A stretch of DNA of 64,000 nucleotides from Amycolatopsis echigonensis (GCF_014174495.1 NZ_JACJHR010000005.1:1-64000), one strand, 5' to 3'; counted from the first letter of the stretch, positions 43,508-51,910 are shown. Numbers and translations are program-made. Notes: generated from the sequence alone by a model not told the origin.

Positions 43508-43573
43508 CAGACTGTTCGGTCTATTGCAGAGTAGCCACACTCCGCCGACCAGGCAAACCGACTGGTCTGTTGT
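43508..43573. promoter_or_regulatory. Two inverted copies of a TetR operator
   Basis: AACAGACTGTTCGGTCT at 43506-43522, and on the other strand AACAGACCAGTCGGTTT over 43555-43571, so the 17-mer AACAGACNNNTCGGTYT occurs twice in opposite orientation, one near each start codon of the divergent pair. Confidence 0.6.
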
Positions 43574-43586
43574 TATCCTGCCGGGC

Positions 43587-44189
43587 ATGGCCGACAAGCC
43601 CCTGACCGCGCGTGGCGCCGCCACCCGGCAGCGCATCCTCGACGTGGCCACCCAGGAATTCGCCGAGCACGGCATCGCCGGGGCCCGCGTCGAACGCATC
43701 GTGGCCGCGGCGCGCACGAACAAGGCTCAGCTCTACGGGTATTTCGGCAGCAAGGAAGGCTTGTTCGACGCGATCTTCTTCGGCTCGCTGGAACGGATCA
43801 TGACCGTCGTCCCGATCGACGCGACCGACCTGGCGGACTGGGCGGTCCGCCTCTACGACGAGTACCTCCGCCGCCCCGACCTGATCCGGCTGGCCACCTG
43901 GGCGCGCCTGGAACGACGTCCGGCCGGCCATCTCGTCGCCGACGCCGACCGCGTCGACGACGCCAAACTGCGGGCCATTTCCGACGCGCAGGCCGCCGGG
44001 CTCGTCCGGTCCGGCGAACCGTTCGACCTCATGGCCATGGTCATCGCGATGTCCATGGCATGGTCGCCGGTGAGCAACGTCTACGCCGCGACCGCCGAGG
44101 AACCCGCGGACGTCCACGAACAACGCCGCATCCTGCTCCGCGACAGCGTGCGACGCGTAGTCGCACCCGACGGTCCAGCCGCGCAGTGA
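43587..44189 (+). CDS. TetR-family regulator
   Basis: 200 residues. HTH at ~15-60 (ATRQRILDVATQEFAEHGIAG, VERIVAAARTNKAQLYGYFGSKEGLF), then a TetR_C helical domain. No ribosome site precedes the ATG; a TGTTAT hexamer ten bases upstream suggests a near-leaderless transcript. Probably represses itself and the divergent alcohol dehydrogenase. Confidence 0.85.
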   Translation: MADKPLTARGAATRQRILDVATQEFAEHGIAGARVERIVAAARTNKAQLYGYFGSKEGLFDAIFFGSLERIMTVVPIDATDLADWAVRLYDEYLRRPDLIRLATWARLERRPAGHLVADADRVDDAKLRAISDAQAAGLVRSGEPFDLMAMVIAMSMAWSPVSNVYAATAEEPADVHEQRRILLRDSVRRVVAPDGPAAQ

Positions 44190-44291
44190 TCCTTCCCGGC
44201 GCGTGGGCATACCGACCGCCCCGGCACAGGCCTGGCAGTCGACGGCAACACCCAACTTCCGATACTCCGGGCGGACAAACCTCCGCTCTGA

Positions 44292-45485
44292 TCAGTCAGC
44301 CGTCGCCCGCACTACCGCACCGCGCAGCACTACCGCTGCCACCCGGGCGAGCGCGGCCGGTTCGCGGGCGAGATCGCCGTCGACCAGGAGCAGGTCGGCA
44401 TCGGAACCCGCCCGGAGGCGTCCCTTCGCGGAACCGAACCCGCACGTGTCCGCGGCGGCCGACGTCGCGGTCGCCAGCGCCGGCTCCAGCGGAACCCCCG
44501 CCGACACGAGCGCGAGCACCGACCAGGGGAGCACCCCGTGCGGTTTGCCCTCGGCGATGCCCGAGTCCCCGCCCGACACCAGCGCCACCCCCGCACCGGC
44601 CAGCGTCGCCGCGTCCCTGGCCCGGCTGTCCGGCGACAGCCCGAACCGCTCCAGCTGCGCCCGGACCGGCCCAGACGGCACCGCGCCAGGCGCGATCCCG
44701 ACCGTCGGACACACCCGGACACCCGCCGCGGCCAGCCGCTCCAGCACGTCTCCGGTCAGCCGGACGCCAGCCGGGGTGAGGCAGGTGCAGTGCTCGATCC
44801 CGTCCGCCCCGGCGGCGATGGCCTGCTCGACCGCGGGCAACGCGTGGGCGTGCACCGTGACCGGCAGATTCGCGGCATGAGCGAGTTCGACCACCAGCCG
44901 CAGGTCCGCGTCGCCGAACTGGCAGCCGAACACGTCGGTCCCCGCGGTGTTGAGCCCGCCGCTCCCCATGATCTTCACGACGTCCACGCCGCGCTCGACC
45001 CGTTCCGCGATCGCCGCACGCAACTGCTCGGCTCCCGCCACAGCACCGCCCATGTTCCAGCAATGCCCGCCCGGCACCGTGATCGGCGGTCCGGCCGACG
45101 CCACCGCCGGCAACCCCGGCCGCAGCCGCCACGCGAGCGTCGCATAGTGCCGGTCGCCGAGATCGCGCACGGCCGTGACACCCGCCGCGAGCTGCCGCCG
45201 CAAACCCGTCTCGATCACCTCGGCTTGCTTCGCGTCGCTGTGGCCGGCCAGCCTTTCCAGCGCGCCGTTGCGGCTGTCGCAGCACAAGTGCACGTGCGCA
45301 TCGATCAGACCGGGCAACAGCGTCCCGCCCGGAACCTCCAGCAGCGGCCAGCCCGCGGGCACCACCGCCGAGGCCGACTCGACCGCGACGATCCGGCCGT
45401 CCTCGATCAGCACGAGAGCGCCCCGCGGCATCAGCCGCACACCGTCGAACGCCTGCTCCGCGCGAACCGCCAGCCTGCTGTCCAT
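44292..45485 (-). CDS. Metal-dependent amidohydrolase (imidazolonepropionase/prolidase-like)
   Basis: 397 residues. Metal site 1 is LLPGLIDAHVHLC (HxH), the carboxylated-Lys region is VDVVKIMGSGG, His ligands are in VTVHAHALPAVEQA and IEHCTCL, and the last Asp is in VSGGDSGIAEG. The final ~40 residues rebuild the small beta-sandwich (AKGRLRAGSDADLLLVDGD). GGGGGAGAGGTGGGCG precedes the ATG. It belongs to the Xaa-Pro dipeptidase/imidazolonepropionase-like group, and the substrate is unknown. It is transcribed alone. Confidence 0.83.
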   Translation of the reverse strand: MDSRLAVRAEQAFDGVRLMPRGALVLIEDGRIVAVESASAVVPAGWPLLEVPGGTLLPGLIDAHVHLCCDSRNGALERLAGHSDAKQAEVIETGLRRQLAAGVTAVRDLGDRHYATLAWRLRPGLPAVASAGPPITVPGGHCWNMGGAVAGAEQLRAAIAERVERGVDVVKIMGSGGLNTAGTDVFGCQFGDADLRLVVELAHAANLPVTVHAHALPAVEQAIAAGADGIEHCTCLTPAGVRLTGDVLERLAAAGVRVCPTVGIAPGAVPSGPVRAQLERFGLSPDSRARDAATLAGAGVALVSGGDSGIAEGKPHGVLPWSVLALVSAGVPLEPALATATSAAADTCGFGSAKGRLRAGSDADLLLVDGDLAREPAALARVAAVVLRGAVVRATAD

Positions 45486-45574
45486 CGCCCACCTCTCCCC
45501 CAGCAGTCGCTCGACGGAGCAGTTTCGTTCCACCGGCGCTTCGCGGCCGAGGCTATGGCGCGGATCCGAACCCG

Positions 45575-45587
45575 GTCCACAGTGGAC
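45575..45587. repeat. Dyad GTCCACAGTGGAC, copy 3
   Basis: Perfect dyad, extended to GGTCCACAGTGGACC, in the non-coding gap upstream of the amidohydrolase. Confidence 0.6.
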
Positions 45588-45741
45588 CCGAGCCGACCTC
45601 GCCCGCGACGCGCGTCCGCCCGGCCCGGCGTGCTTCGCTTCCCAAGCGGGCGTCCGCGCGAGAGGGCCCACCACCCGTTGGCGCCGGGATCAGTGCGAGA
45701 AACCTCGAGTCCGCTGCGGGTGCCTTCTCTAGAGTGGCCAC

Positions 45742-45981
45742 ATGATTGATCCGGAGGAGCTGGCCCGCGGGCTGCGGTCCACGGCCAGGAATGCCGCGAC
45801 CACCGCCCTGCGCAAGGGACTCGAAGAGATCGAAGAGCGCCACGGCCAGCACGTCGCCGACGAGGTCGCCGGACGGGTCGACGTCGACGGCGTGTTCGCG
45901 GGGCTGCGCGAAACCAAGAGCTCGCCGCGCGGCGGCAACGACGACGAGCCGTGGGAGCTCAAGCCGACGACCTCGGCCTGA
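45742..45981 (+). CDS. Small uncharacterised protein, 79 residues
   Basis: Starts at ATG 45742 with no good ribosome site (GAGTGGCCAC upstream). The peptide is mostly helical (PEELARGLRSTARNAATTAL, RKGLEEIEERHGQHVADEVA) with a polar tail PRGGNDDEPWELKP. It is convergent with the DUF4474 gene, eight bases between stops. The codon pattern looks real, but no family is recognised; an accessory or immunity role for the adjacent WXG-type proteins is possible but untested. Confidence 0.5.
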   Translation: MIDPEELARGLRSTARNAATTALRKGLEEIEERHGQHVADEVAGRVDVDGVFAGLRETKSSPRGGNDDEPWELKPTTSA

Positions 45982-45988
45982 ACACGGC

Positions 45989-47308
45989 TCACTTCTCCCA
46001 GGTGTAGCTGAGGGCCGGCGGAGTGTCGGTCGTCTTGGCGACGGTCAGGTGCTGGTCCGGGTGCGCGGCGGCCCACCGGGTCATCTCCTGGTACAGCTGG
46101 TCGCGCATACCGGTGTCCCGCACCTCGATCGTGGCGCGCTGGGCGAGCTGGCTCGGGTCGACGTGCGGGTCGGTGCGGATCGCCAGGTTCCAGAAATGCT
46201 TTTTGTCGCTGCCGTCGGCGCCCTGGCCGTCGTTGGTGAAGTAGACCTCGCCGGTCGCCTTGTCGTAGATCGTCTGGGTCACCTTGATCTGGTCGTCGCC
46301 CTGGGCGGCGTGGAAGTAACCGGAGGGGTCCGAGGAGCCCGGTTCGCGGGTGTAGAACCCGACTTCGCCGCCGAACGCGCCGCCGAACCCGTAGCCGCCC
46401 TTCCACAGTTCGAGCCGGTACTGCTTGCCGCTCTTCGGGTCGGTGAACTCCATGTTGTCGCCGTCCTCGCCGGTCGCGTCGAGGTTCGCGCCGATGAGCT
46501 TTTCCAGCTTGTCGTAGAAGTCGTGCCAGCCGAGGAAACTCTGCACCGAGTGCTCGCCGGTCGTGTAGTAGTCGCCGTCCGCGACGTACTTGAAGCCGAG
46601 GTAGTCGTAGATCTTCTGCGCGATCTCGCGGTTGCGCAGAAGCAGTTCCCAGTTGCCGGTCAGCAGGGCGGTCTTGAGCCTCGGGTCCTTCGCCACCAGT
46701 TCGGCGAAGCCCGGGATCTCGCGCAGCATGATCGCGGCGATCTCGGCGGGGTTCCGCTTTTCCGAGCCCGCGAGCTCCCACACCTGGCCCGTCTTGTTCC
46801 GGAGCTTGAGGCCCTCGGCGAGCAGGACCGCGTCGTAGCCGACGACAATCCGCTCCAGGTCGGCGAGCACGACGAGAGCCCGTGCCTTGATCGCCTTGTC
46901 CTCTGCCCAGGCGAAGACGATGTTGCCTTTGCCGTGCGAGAGATCGTCCCAGGCGCCGTCCAGCTTCTTCTCCAGCGCGTCGGCGTCCGCGCGGCGGCTG
47001 CGGGCGTCGCCTTGTGCCTTGGCCAACGCGTCGCGGACCACCTCGAAGGACTTCGCCGACTCCTCGAGATCATGGGCCTGGTCGTCGCGGTTCTTCGCGA
47101 AGTCCGAGAGCGAGGCGAGCGCGGACTCGCCGGCCCCGCCGTGCCAGGCTTCGGCCAGCTGGACGCGGACGGCCTCGACCAGCGCCTTTGCGTCCAGGAC
47201 GGCTTCTTTCGTTGCCCGGCAAGCTCGGGCCCGGGCGTCCAGGTCGTCCGTGCTGCCCTTGTCCACCTGATCGGCGAGGTGACGGATCTTGTCGAAGACC
47301 GAGCTCAC
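45989..47308 (-). CDS. WXG100-like protein with C-terminal DUF4474 domain
   Basis: 439 residues from GTG 47308, overlapping the previous stop. The first ~110 residues are helical with a WHG motif (LAEAWHGGAGESALASL), as in ESX/type VII substrates. A middle helical region follows. The C-terminal ~180 residues form a DUF4474 domain (VQSFLGWHDFYDKLEKLIGA, YRLELWKGGYGFGGAFGGE, GFYTREPGSS), a beta-rich module of unknown activity found at the ends of large secreted proteins. No type VII export genes are in the window. It could be a secreted toxin or enzyme. Confidence 0.72.
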   Translation of the reverse strand: MSSVFDKIRHLADQVDKGSTDDLDARARACRATKEAVLDAKALVEAVRVQLAEAWHGGAGESALASLSDFAKNRDDQAHDLEESAKSFEVVRDALAKAQGDARSRRADADALEKKLDGAWDDLSHGKGNIVFAWAEDKAIKARALVVLADLERIVVGYDAVLLAEGLKLRNKTGQVWELAGSEKRNPAEIAAIMLREIPGFAELVAKDPRLKTALLTGNWELLLRNREIAQKIYDYLGFKYVADGDYYTTGEHSVQSFLGWHDFYDKLEKLIGANLDATGEDGDNMEFTDPKSGKQYRLELWKGGYGFGGAFGGEVGFYTREPGSSDPSGYFHAAQGDDQIKVTQTIYDKATGEVYFTNDGQGADGSDKKHFWNLAIRTDPHVDPSQLAQRATIEVRDTGMRDQLYQEMTRWAAAHPDQHLTVAKTTDTPPALSYTWEK

Positions 47309-47613
47309 CGGTCGATCCCTTCGAAGCCGCGGTCCAGCGCCTTCAGGAAGGTCTCGCGCGCGGCGGAATCGGTGCTGTCGTAACTCGTCGCGGCGGCCTG
47401 GATGGTTTTCACCAGGCTGGCGACCTGCTGCTGCGCGGCCTCCAAATCCTCTTGCCGGGTGAGCAGCCAGACGTCGTAGTCCCCCGCGTAGCCGGCAGCC
47501 CGCCCGGCGGAGCCGACATTCGGCGGACCGCCGGCGGCGAGCGCCGGCCGTTTCCCGGCGGCGAGCTTGCCCGCCGCGTTCTTGATGTCCGCGACATCGA
47601 CCTCGAAACCCAC
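47305..47613 (-). CDS. WXG100-type partner protein
   Basis: 102 residues from GTG 47613 with GGGGAGG seven bases upstream. Helical throughout; DVADIKNAAGKLAAGKRPALA and TRQEDLEAAQQQVASLVKTI read like ESX-associated DUF2563/EspC-type small proteins, though the WXG itself is missing (YDVWLL at that place). It overlaps the DUF4474 gene start, so the two are probably a chaperone-substrate or heterodimer pair. Confidence 0.65.
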   Translation of the reverse strand: MGFEVDVADIKNAAGKLAAGKRPALAAGGPPNVGSAGRAAGYAGDYDVWLLTRQEDLEAAQQQVASLVKTIQAAATSYDSTDSAARETFLKALDRGFEGIDR

Positions 47614-47823
47614 AGCACACCCTCCCCGCCCGAGTGACATCCCAGGCGGGCAATGTAACACCCGAATCCTGCGCAGACGTCCGCTTCGACGCTTTCGGGC
47701 GCACAGAAAAGTCCGCCGCCCGCTCACCGAGCTTTCGCACCCGGCGGCCTGGCGATCCGGATCAGCTCGAGCATGCTGGCGGTGCTGCCCCAGGCTCCTC
47801 TCCGAGCCGACAACCGCCTTTCT

Positions 47824-49593
47824 CTATTCGGCGGCCACCGCGATCCCCGCGCCCTCGATCGCCGGGGAGGCCAAGGCGCGCATGCGGCGGAGGAGCCTGG
47901 TCGTCACCGGGCGGACCAGCGGATGGACGCCGCCGTTCTCCGCGGCGGCGTGCTGCCACTTCGCGACCCGCGCCTCGCGGACGGCCGGATCGTCCAGTTC
48001 GGCGCACTCGAGGGTGTCGGTGTCGAGGTCGACGGTGATCGTGTCGCCGTCCTCGATGAGGGCGATCGGGCCGCCGAGCGCGGCCTCCGGGCCGACGTGA
48101 CCGATGACCAGCCCGACTGATCCGCCGGAGAACCGCGCGTCGGTCATGAGCCCGACGGAGATGCCCTTCCGCCGGCAGAGCGCGGTGATGCGGGAAGTGG
48201 GGTCCAGCATCTCGGGCATGCCGGGAGCGCCCCTCGGACCCTCGTAGCGGATCACGACCATGTCCCGGTCGGCGAACCCGTCGGGAGCCTCGATGAGCGC
48301 GTGCAGCAGGGCCTGCTCGCTGTCGAAGACACGCGCCCGCCCGACGAACCGGTTGTCGACGATGCCGGTCTCGACTCCGGCCAGCTTGATCACGGCGCCG
48401 CCGTCGGGCGCGAGGTTGCCGGAGAGCAGCCGCAAGCCGCCGGTGGGCTTGAACGGGGCGGAGACGGTGAAGACGACCTTGCCGTCGGGCTCGGGCGGGT
48501 CGAGCCTCTCGACCTGCTCGCCGAGCGTTTCGCCGGTGCAGGTCAGGGCGGAGCCGTCGAGCATCCCGTGCCGGAGCAGCTCCCGGACCACGACCTGCAG
48601 GCCGCCGACCGCGTCGATGTCCACCATGCTGTACTGCCCGAACGGGCGCGCGTTGACCAGCACCGGGACGTTCCGGGACAGCTGGTTGAACTCCTTCTGC
48701 GTCATGACCTCGGACCAGAAGTCGAGCCCGGCCGCGCGGGCGATCTCCGGCGCGTGCAGGACGACGTTCGTCGAGCCGCCGAGCGCGATGGCCACGACGG
48801 TGGCATTGCGCAACGCGACCGGTGTCGCCAGCTCGCGCGGCGTCAGGCCCCGCTCGGTCATGACCTGCAGGCAGTCCACGATCTGCTCGGGGAACTCCTC
48901 GACCCGCCGCGGATCCTCGGACGCGGGCGACACCATGTGCAGCGGCTCCAGGCCCAGCACGGCGATGAACGACTGCATCGTGTTGTAGGTGAAGATCCCG
49001 CCGCAGCTGCCGTGTCCGGGACACGCGTGGCGCGCCCACCGTTCGCGCTTGGCGACGTCCGGGTCGCCGGCCACCTGGAAACAGCTGACCAGGTCGATCG
49101 TTTCCCCGGTCTCGGGGTCCGTGCCCGGCCGGATGGACCCGTCGGAGACCACCACCGCCGGCACGTTCCGTTCCAAGATCGCCGCCGTGGCGCCGACGGG
49201 AGGCTTGTCGCACGCCACCACCGCGGCGACGGCCTCGATCTCGCTGCCTTCGAAGTGCAGCGACAACCCGTCGTTCGTCGTCTCGCGGCCGATCAGCGAG
49301 TACCGCATCTGCGGCGTGCCGTTGCGCTGGCCGTCGGAGATCCCGCCCGAGTAGTTCGGCGCCAGCAGCCTGACCGGCAGGTCACGATCGCTGATCCGGC
49401 GCGCCAGTGCGTCGTGGATCGCCGTGACTTTGTCCGTGACGCCGACGTAGCAGACGCTGTCCCCCAGGGTGCCCACGACGCCCCACGCGGCCCCGTGGAC
49501 CTTCTCCACGTCCTGTCCCAGCGCCCGGGCCGTGGCCACCGCCTGGCAGTCCTGCCCCGGATGCCACACCTCGTGGCGGCTCGACTCGTCCAT
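47824..49593 (-). CDS. IlvD/Edd-family dehydratase
   Basis: 589 residues. Iron-sulfur ligands are visible in VVACDKPPVG and CPGHGSCGGIFTYNTMQ. The region VALGGSTN-like (IALGGSTNVVLHAPEIARA) and the C-terminal YEGPRGAPGMPEMLDPTSRI...GLMTDARFSGGSVGLVIGHV are the IlvD/Edd signatures. The N-terminus is divergent from true IlvD, so it is more likely a sugar-acid dehydratase than the branched-chain amino acid enzyme. GGAAGAGGACCG precedes the ATG. No sugar pathway genes are adjacent. Confidence 0.82.
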   Translation of the reverse strand: MDESSRHEVWHPGQDCQAVATARALGQDVEKVHGAAWGVVGTLGDSVCYVGVTDKVTAIHDALARRISDRDLPVRLLAPNYSGGISDGQRNGTPQMRYSLIGRETTNDGLSLHFEGSEIEAVAAVVACDKPPVGATAAILERNVPAVVVSDGSIRPGTDPETGETIDLVSCFQVAGDPDVAKRERWARHACPGHGSCGGIFTYNTMQSFIAVLGLEPLHMVSPASEDPRRVEEFPEQIVDCLQVMTERGLTPRELATPVALRNATVVAIALGGSTNVVLHAPEIARAAGLDFWSEVMTQKEFNQLSRNVPVLVNARPFGQYSMVDIDAVGGLQVVVRELLRHGMLDGSALTCTGETLGEQVERLDPPEPDGKVVFTVSAPFKPTGGLRLLSGNLAPDGGAVIKLAGVETGIVDNRFVGRARVFDSEQALLHALIEAPDGFADRDMVVIRYEGPRGAPGMPEMLDPTSRITALCRRKGISVGLMTDARFSGGSVGLVIGHVGPEAALGGPIALIEDGDTITVDLDTDTLECAELDDPAVREARVAKWQHAAAENGGVHPLVRPVTTRLLRRMRALASPAIEGAGIAVAAE

Positions 49594-49716
49594 CGGTCCT
49601 CTTCCGTCGGCGACGCGGTCCTCCCCATCGTCGCAGATCCCGCGTGCCGCGCAGCTCGGACGAGCCGGCAAAGTGCTTGTCGACGGGATTGGCGCCTCGC
49701 CGGTTCGCCGCCGTGA

Positions 49717-49729
49717 GTCCACTGTGGAC
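49717..49729. repeat. Dyad GTCCACTGTGGAC, copy 4
   Basis: Perfect 13-base dyad in the gap between the dehydratase and DUF1905 genes. Confidence 0.6.
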
Positions 49730-49836
49730 GCCGGAGAACGGCCGCTGTCCACTCCAGACTCTCAACCCACTGCGCCCCGCACGACAGAACGAACGTCCGC
49801 GGCCAAACTGTCGGTGTCGCGTGCGAAGCTGGCGGC

Positions 49837-50133
49837 GTGGAAGTGCACTTCGACGCTGAGCTGTGGATCTGGGACGCGCGGCGGACCGACACCTGGACCT
49901 TCGTCAGCCTGCCCGGAGACATCTCGGACGAGATCCGCGAACTGGGCGGGCCACGCCGCGGGTTCGGATCGATGCGAGTACAGGTCCGAGTCGGCGGCAC
50001 CGCCTGGCGAACGTCGATCTTCCCGGACAGCGAGCGCGGCTATGTGCTGCCAGTCAAACGGGCGGTGCGCCAGGCGGAAAACCTCGAACCCGGCGACGTC
50101 GCCCGGATGACCGTGACGGTCCTCGACCTCTGA
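49837..50133 (+). CDS. DUF1905 protein
   Basis: 98 residues from GTG 49837. A small beta barrel: VHFDAELWIWDARRTDTWTF, VSLPGDISDEIRELGGPRRGF, MRVQVRVGGTAWRTSIFPDS, then YVLPVKRAVRQAENLEPGD. This matches DUF1905 along its full length; many homologues are fused to YdeI-type OmdA domains, absent here. The function is unknown. Confidence 0.8.
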   Translation: MEVHFDAELWIWDARRTDTWTFVSLPGDISDEIRELGGPRRGFGSMRVQVRVGGTAWRTSIFPDSERGYVLPVKRAVRQAENLEPGDVARMTVTVLDL

Positions 50134-50172
50134 CCTCGCCGAAGCCGATCCAACCTGACCGCCACGGCTAGG

Positions 50173-50333
50173 AGGCGCTGCGGAAGTTCGCGAAGACCAC
50201 GCCAACTCGATCAAGACGACGGACGTCGGCCGCTATCGCGGAAAGCCCGCGATCCTGACCTACAACGAGAACGCCCGCGCCTGCGAGCTGCTGAGACCCG
50301 AGGGAACATACTGGACGGGTTGGGGAGGTGAAA
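50173..50333 (+). pseudogene. Remnant of a colicin-D-type tRNase toxin domain
   Basis: ALRKFA in one frame continues, after a one-base slip near 50190, as EDHANSIKTTDVGRYRGKPA then ILTYNENARACELLRPEGTYWTGWG in the next frame. The pattern G-x-YRG-x-(P/A)-x-x-x-Y-N...(D/E)G-x-(F/Y)-x-(S/T)GW is that of colicin D/CdiA-type tRNA nuclease ends. There is no start and the last ~20 residues are replaced by noise. It lies directly before an immunity gene of the matching family, as a real toxin would. Confidence 0.55.
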
Positions 50334-50636
50334 ATGAGCATTTCCGAAGCGAACGAGCGCGACGCGGCGGACTACGGCGAACTGATCGAACGGTTCGTCG
50401 ACCGCGCTGTCAGCGCCGCGCAGTTCGAGCAGCAATACGTCGATCTGATGAAGAACGACGAGGCCCTGCACCCCGACGACGTGTTCGCTGTCCTCGACGA
50501 ACTGTTCTCCGAGGTCGACGAGTACTTCTCATCGCCGGAGGCTTCGGCGGCAGAGCGCCGCGAACTGGACGAAGCGTTGCGCCAACATGCCGCTGCTGCG
50601 CTGGCACGCCTGCAGCAGCTCGGCGTACTCGGATAG
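50334..50636 (+). CDS. Colicin-D-type immunity protein (orphan)
   Basis: About 100 residues, ATG 50334 with GGGGAGGTG upstream (GTG 50328 possible). The helical pattern ELIERFVDRAVSAAQFEQQY, LMKNDEALHPDDVFAVLDELFSEVDEY is that of the bacterial self-protective colicin-like immunity family (ImmD): the F-x-x-x-Y...KND...DVF...LF-x-x-VD core is intact. It would neutralise a colicin-D-type tRNase. Only a broken piece of such a toxin is next to it, so it either protects against toxins of neighbouring strains or is left over. Confidence 0.68.
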   Translation: MSISEANERDAADYGELIERFVDRAVSAAQFEQQYVDLMKNDEALHPDDVFAVLDELFSEVDEYFSSPEASAAERRELDEALRQHAAAALARLQQLGVLG

Positions 50637-51097
50637 TGCCAGCACCGCTGGCACAGCCGCCGACTCCGGTTTCAGCCGATCCACGATCGGCCACAGCCGG
50701 GACCGGATGCTCGCTCCGGTACGAGAACTCCGTCGTCATGGGGCCGAATGCACGTGTGTGATCAGTGTGCAACTCCTCGACACGCGAGCGGTACCGGCCT
50801 CGTGCCGCCTCAGTCGAGGCGAGCCTCGCGATCGTGGAAGTCAGCATCGGAGAGCTGATCACGAATGCAGTCCGCTGGGTTCCACCTTCCGCGGAAAACG
50901 CGAGGTATCGACCGCTTCCCCTTTCGGCGATGACCGCGCGGACGAACTCGGCGAAACAAAGCCGGTAGATCTCGCAGAAGAGGTCGTCGGGAAAGCTCCA
51001 GCCCGCAGAGTGGCAGATGTCCGTACCGACGCGGTTCCTCGGCGCGCTCGTCCGCTAGCTCCTGTAAGGTGCCCTCTCCTTTAGTTGCCTCCGCGTC
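50637..51097. other. Non-coding stretch with a possible HATPase fragment
   Basis: About 460 bases. At 50807-50878 the plus strand reads ASLAIVEVSIGELITNAVRW, which resembles the N-box of RsbW-type anti-sigma kinases (ELVTNAVRH), but no complete gene surrounds it. The rest shows nothing recognisable. Confidence 0.3.
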
Positions 51098-51260
51098 CTA
51101 GTCGGACTCCGGCAAGCCGGCATACCGGGCGGCGAATTCGTTGACCGGGGCTTCGGCCACTTCGGCGTAGAGCTGAGGCTCGACGCCCGTCTCGGTAGGC
51201 AGACCCGCGCGGCGTGCGCGGCCAGTACCTCGGTGACGAGCGCGGCCGCTCTCGGACGGC
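51098..51260 (-). pseudogene. C-terminal fragment of an unidentified protein
   Basis: The frame ending at 51098 encodes GLPTETGVEPQLYAEVAEAP and VNEFAARYAGLPESD; just upstream, one frame over, AALVTEVLAAHAARV continues it. Codon use is regular and the pieces join at a one-base slip near 51207, so this looks like the frameshifted tail of a once-functional gene. I do not recognise the family. Confidence 0.35.
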
Positions 51261-51303
51261 GCGTTCAGCGTCATGGACCGAACCACCACGACACCAAACA
51301 CCC

Positions 51304-51825
51304 CTACTCGTCCCCCCGCTCCATCTCCCGCAGCTCGCCCTCGACGACAAGCGCCGCCTGACGAAGCTGATGGTCCGCGGCGACAATCTCCTCCCGGCCG
51401 AGCACCGACCCCAGCGTGTCGCTGATCCGGAGCACCTCCGCGCCCATCTCCTTGAGCGCCGCATGACCGGCCGCGGTCACTTCCAGGGACAGGGCCCGTT
51501 CGCTTTCCGGGTGGGCGCTGCGAGCGACGAACCCGCGTTTCTCCATCTGGGTCACGATGCGCGTCATCGTCTGCGGACGCGCGTAGCAACGCCGGGACAG
51601 CTGGGCGAGCGTGAGATGCGGCTGGTTGGCCAGGATCCGCAGCGCGGTGTAGCTCGAGAGCGTCATGTTCCACGGCCGCAGCCGCGCGTTCCCGATCCGC
51701 GAGACCGCGCGCTCGAAGCGGAACACGGCGTCGATCAGGGAGGACGCCTCGTCCATGCCGGTCGCCGCGCGCGCGGGCGAACGGCCGTCGTCGAACGGGT
51801 CGATGTAGGGCAAGGGATCGGTCAC
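51304..51825 (-). CDS. MarR-family regulator of the 51.9-62.2 kb catabolic cluster
   Basis: 173 residues from GTG 51825. Winged helix: LSSYTALRILANQPHLTLAQL, SRRCYARPQTMTRIVTQMEK, then the wing GFVARSAHPESERALSLEVT with the Asp/Glu-Arg signature. The flanking helices form the dimer interface. It is divergent from the flavin reductase gene across a gap with two TAAGCATGCTT palindromes; the same palindromes recur 9.7 kb away between the PrpD and NIPSNAP genes. It is therefore the probable regulator of the whole cluster. Confidence 0.87.
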   Translation of the reverse strand: MTDPLPYIDPFDDGRSPARAATGMDEASSLIDAVFRFERAVSRIGNARLRPWNMTLSSYTALRILANQPHLTLAQLSRRCYARPQTMTRIVTQMEKRGFVARSAHPESERALSLEVTAAGHAALKEMGAEVLRISDTLGSVLGREEIVAADHQLRQAALVVEGELREMERGDE

Positions 51826-51859
51826 CCCCGCAGCCTAGAGCGCCGCCGGCGGAGGCGCA

Positions 51860-51871
51860 TAAGCATGCTTG
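51860..51871. promoter_or_regulatory. MarR box A, TAAGCATGCTTG
   Basis: One mismatch from the perfect palindrome of box B. It overlaps the -35 hexamer TTGCAT (51869-51874) of the flavin reductase promoter. Confidence 0.75.
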
Positions 51872-51904
51872 CATTCGTATCCGCACGCTTATATAGTCTA
51901 AGCA
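51869..51904 (+). promoter_or_regulatory. Promoter of the flavin reductase operon, leaderless
   Basis: TTGCAT (51869-51874), 17-base spacer, TATAGT (51892-51897), then six bases to the ATG at 51904. Transcription should start at or next to the start codon; no ribosome site is present. Confidence 0.6.
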
Positions 51905-51910
51905 TGCTTA
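51899..51910. promoter_or_regulatory. MarR box B, TAAGCATGCTTA
   Basis: Perfect 12-base palindrome spanning the end of the -10 region and the start codon of the flavin reductase gene, a position that blocks transcription when occupied. Confidence 0.78.

Noticed and set aside
50765..50968. Short frame with GELITNAVRW resembling an RsbW-type kinase
   Set aside because: Only one motif of about 20 residues, no other kinase boxes; mentioned under the non-coding stretch only.
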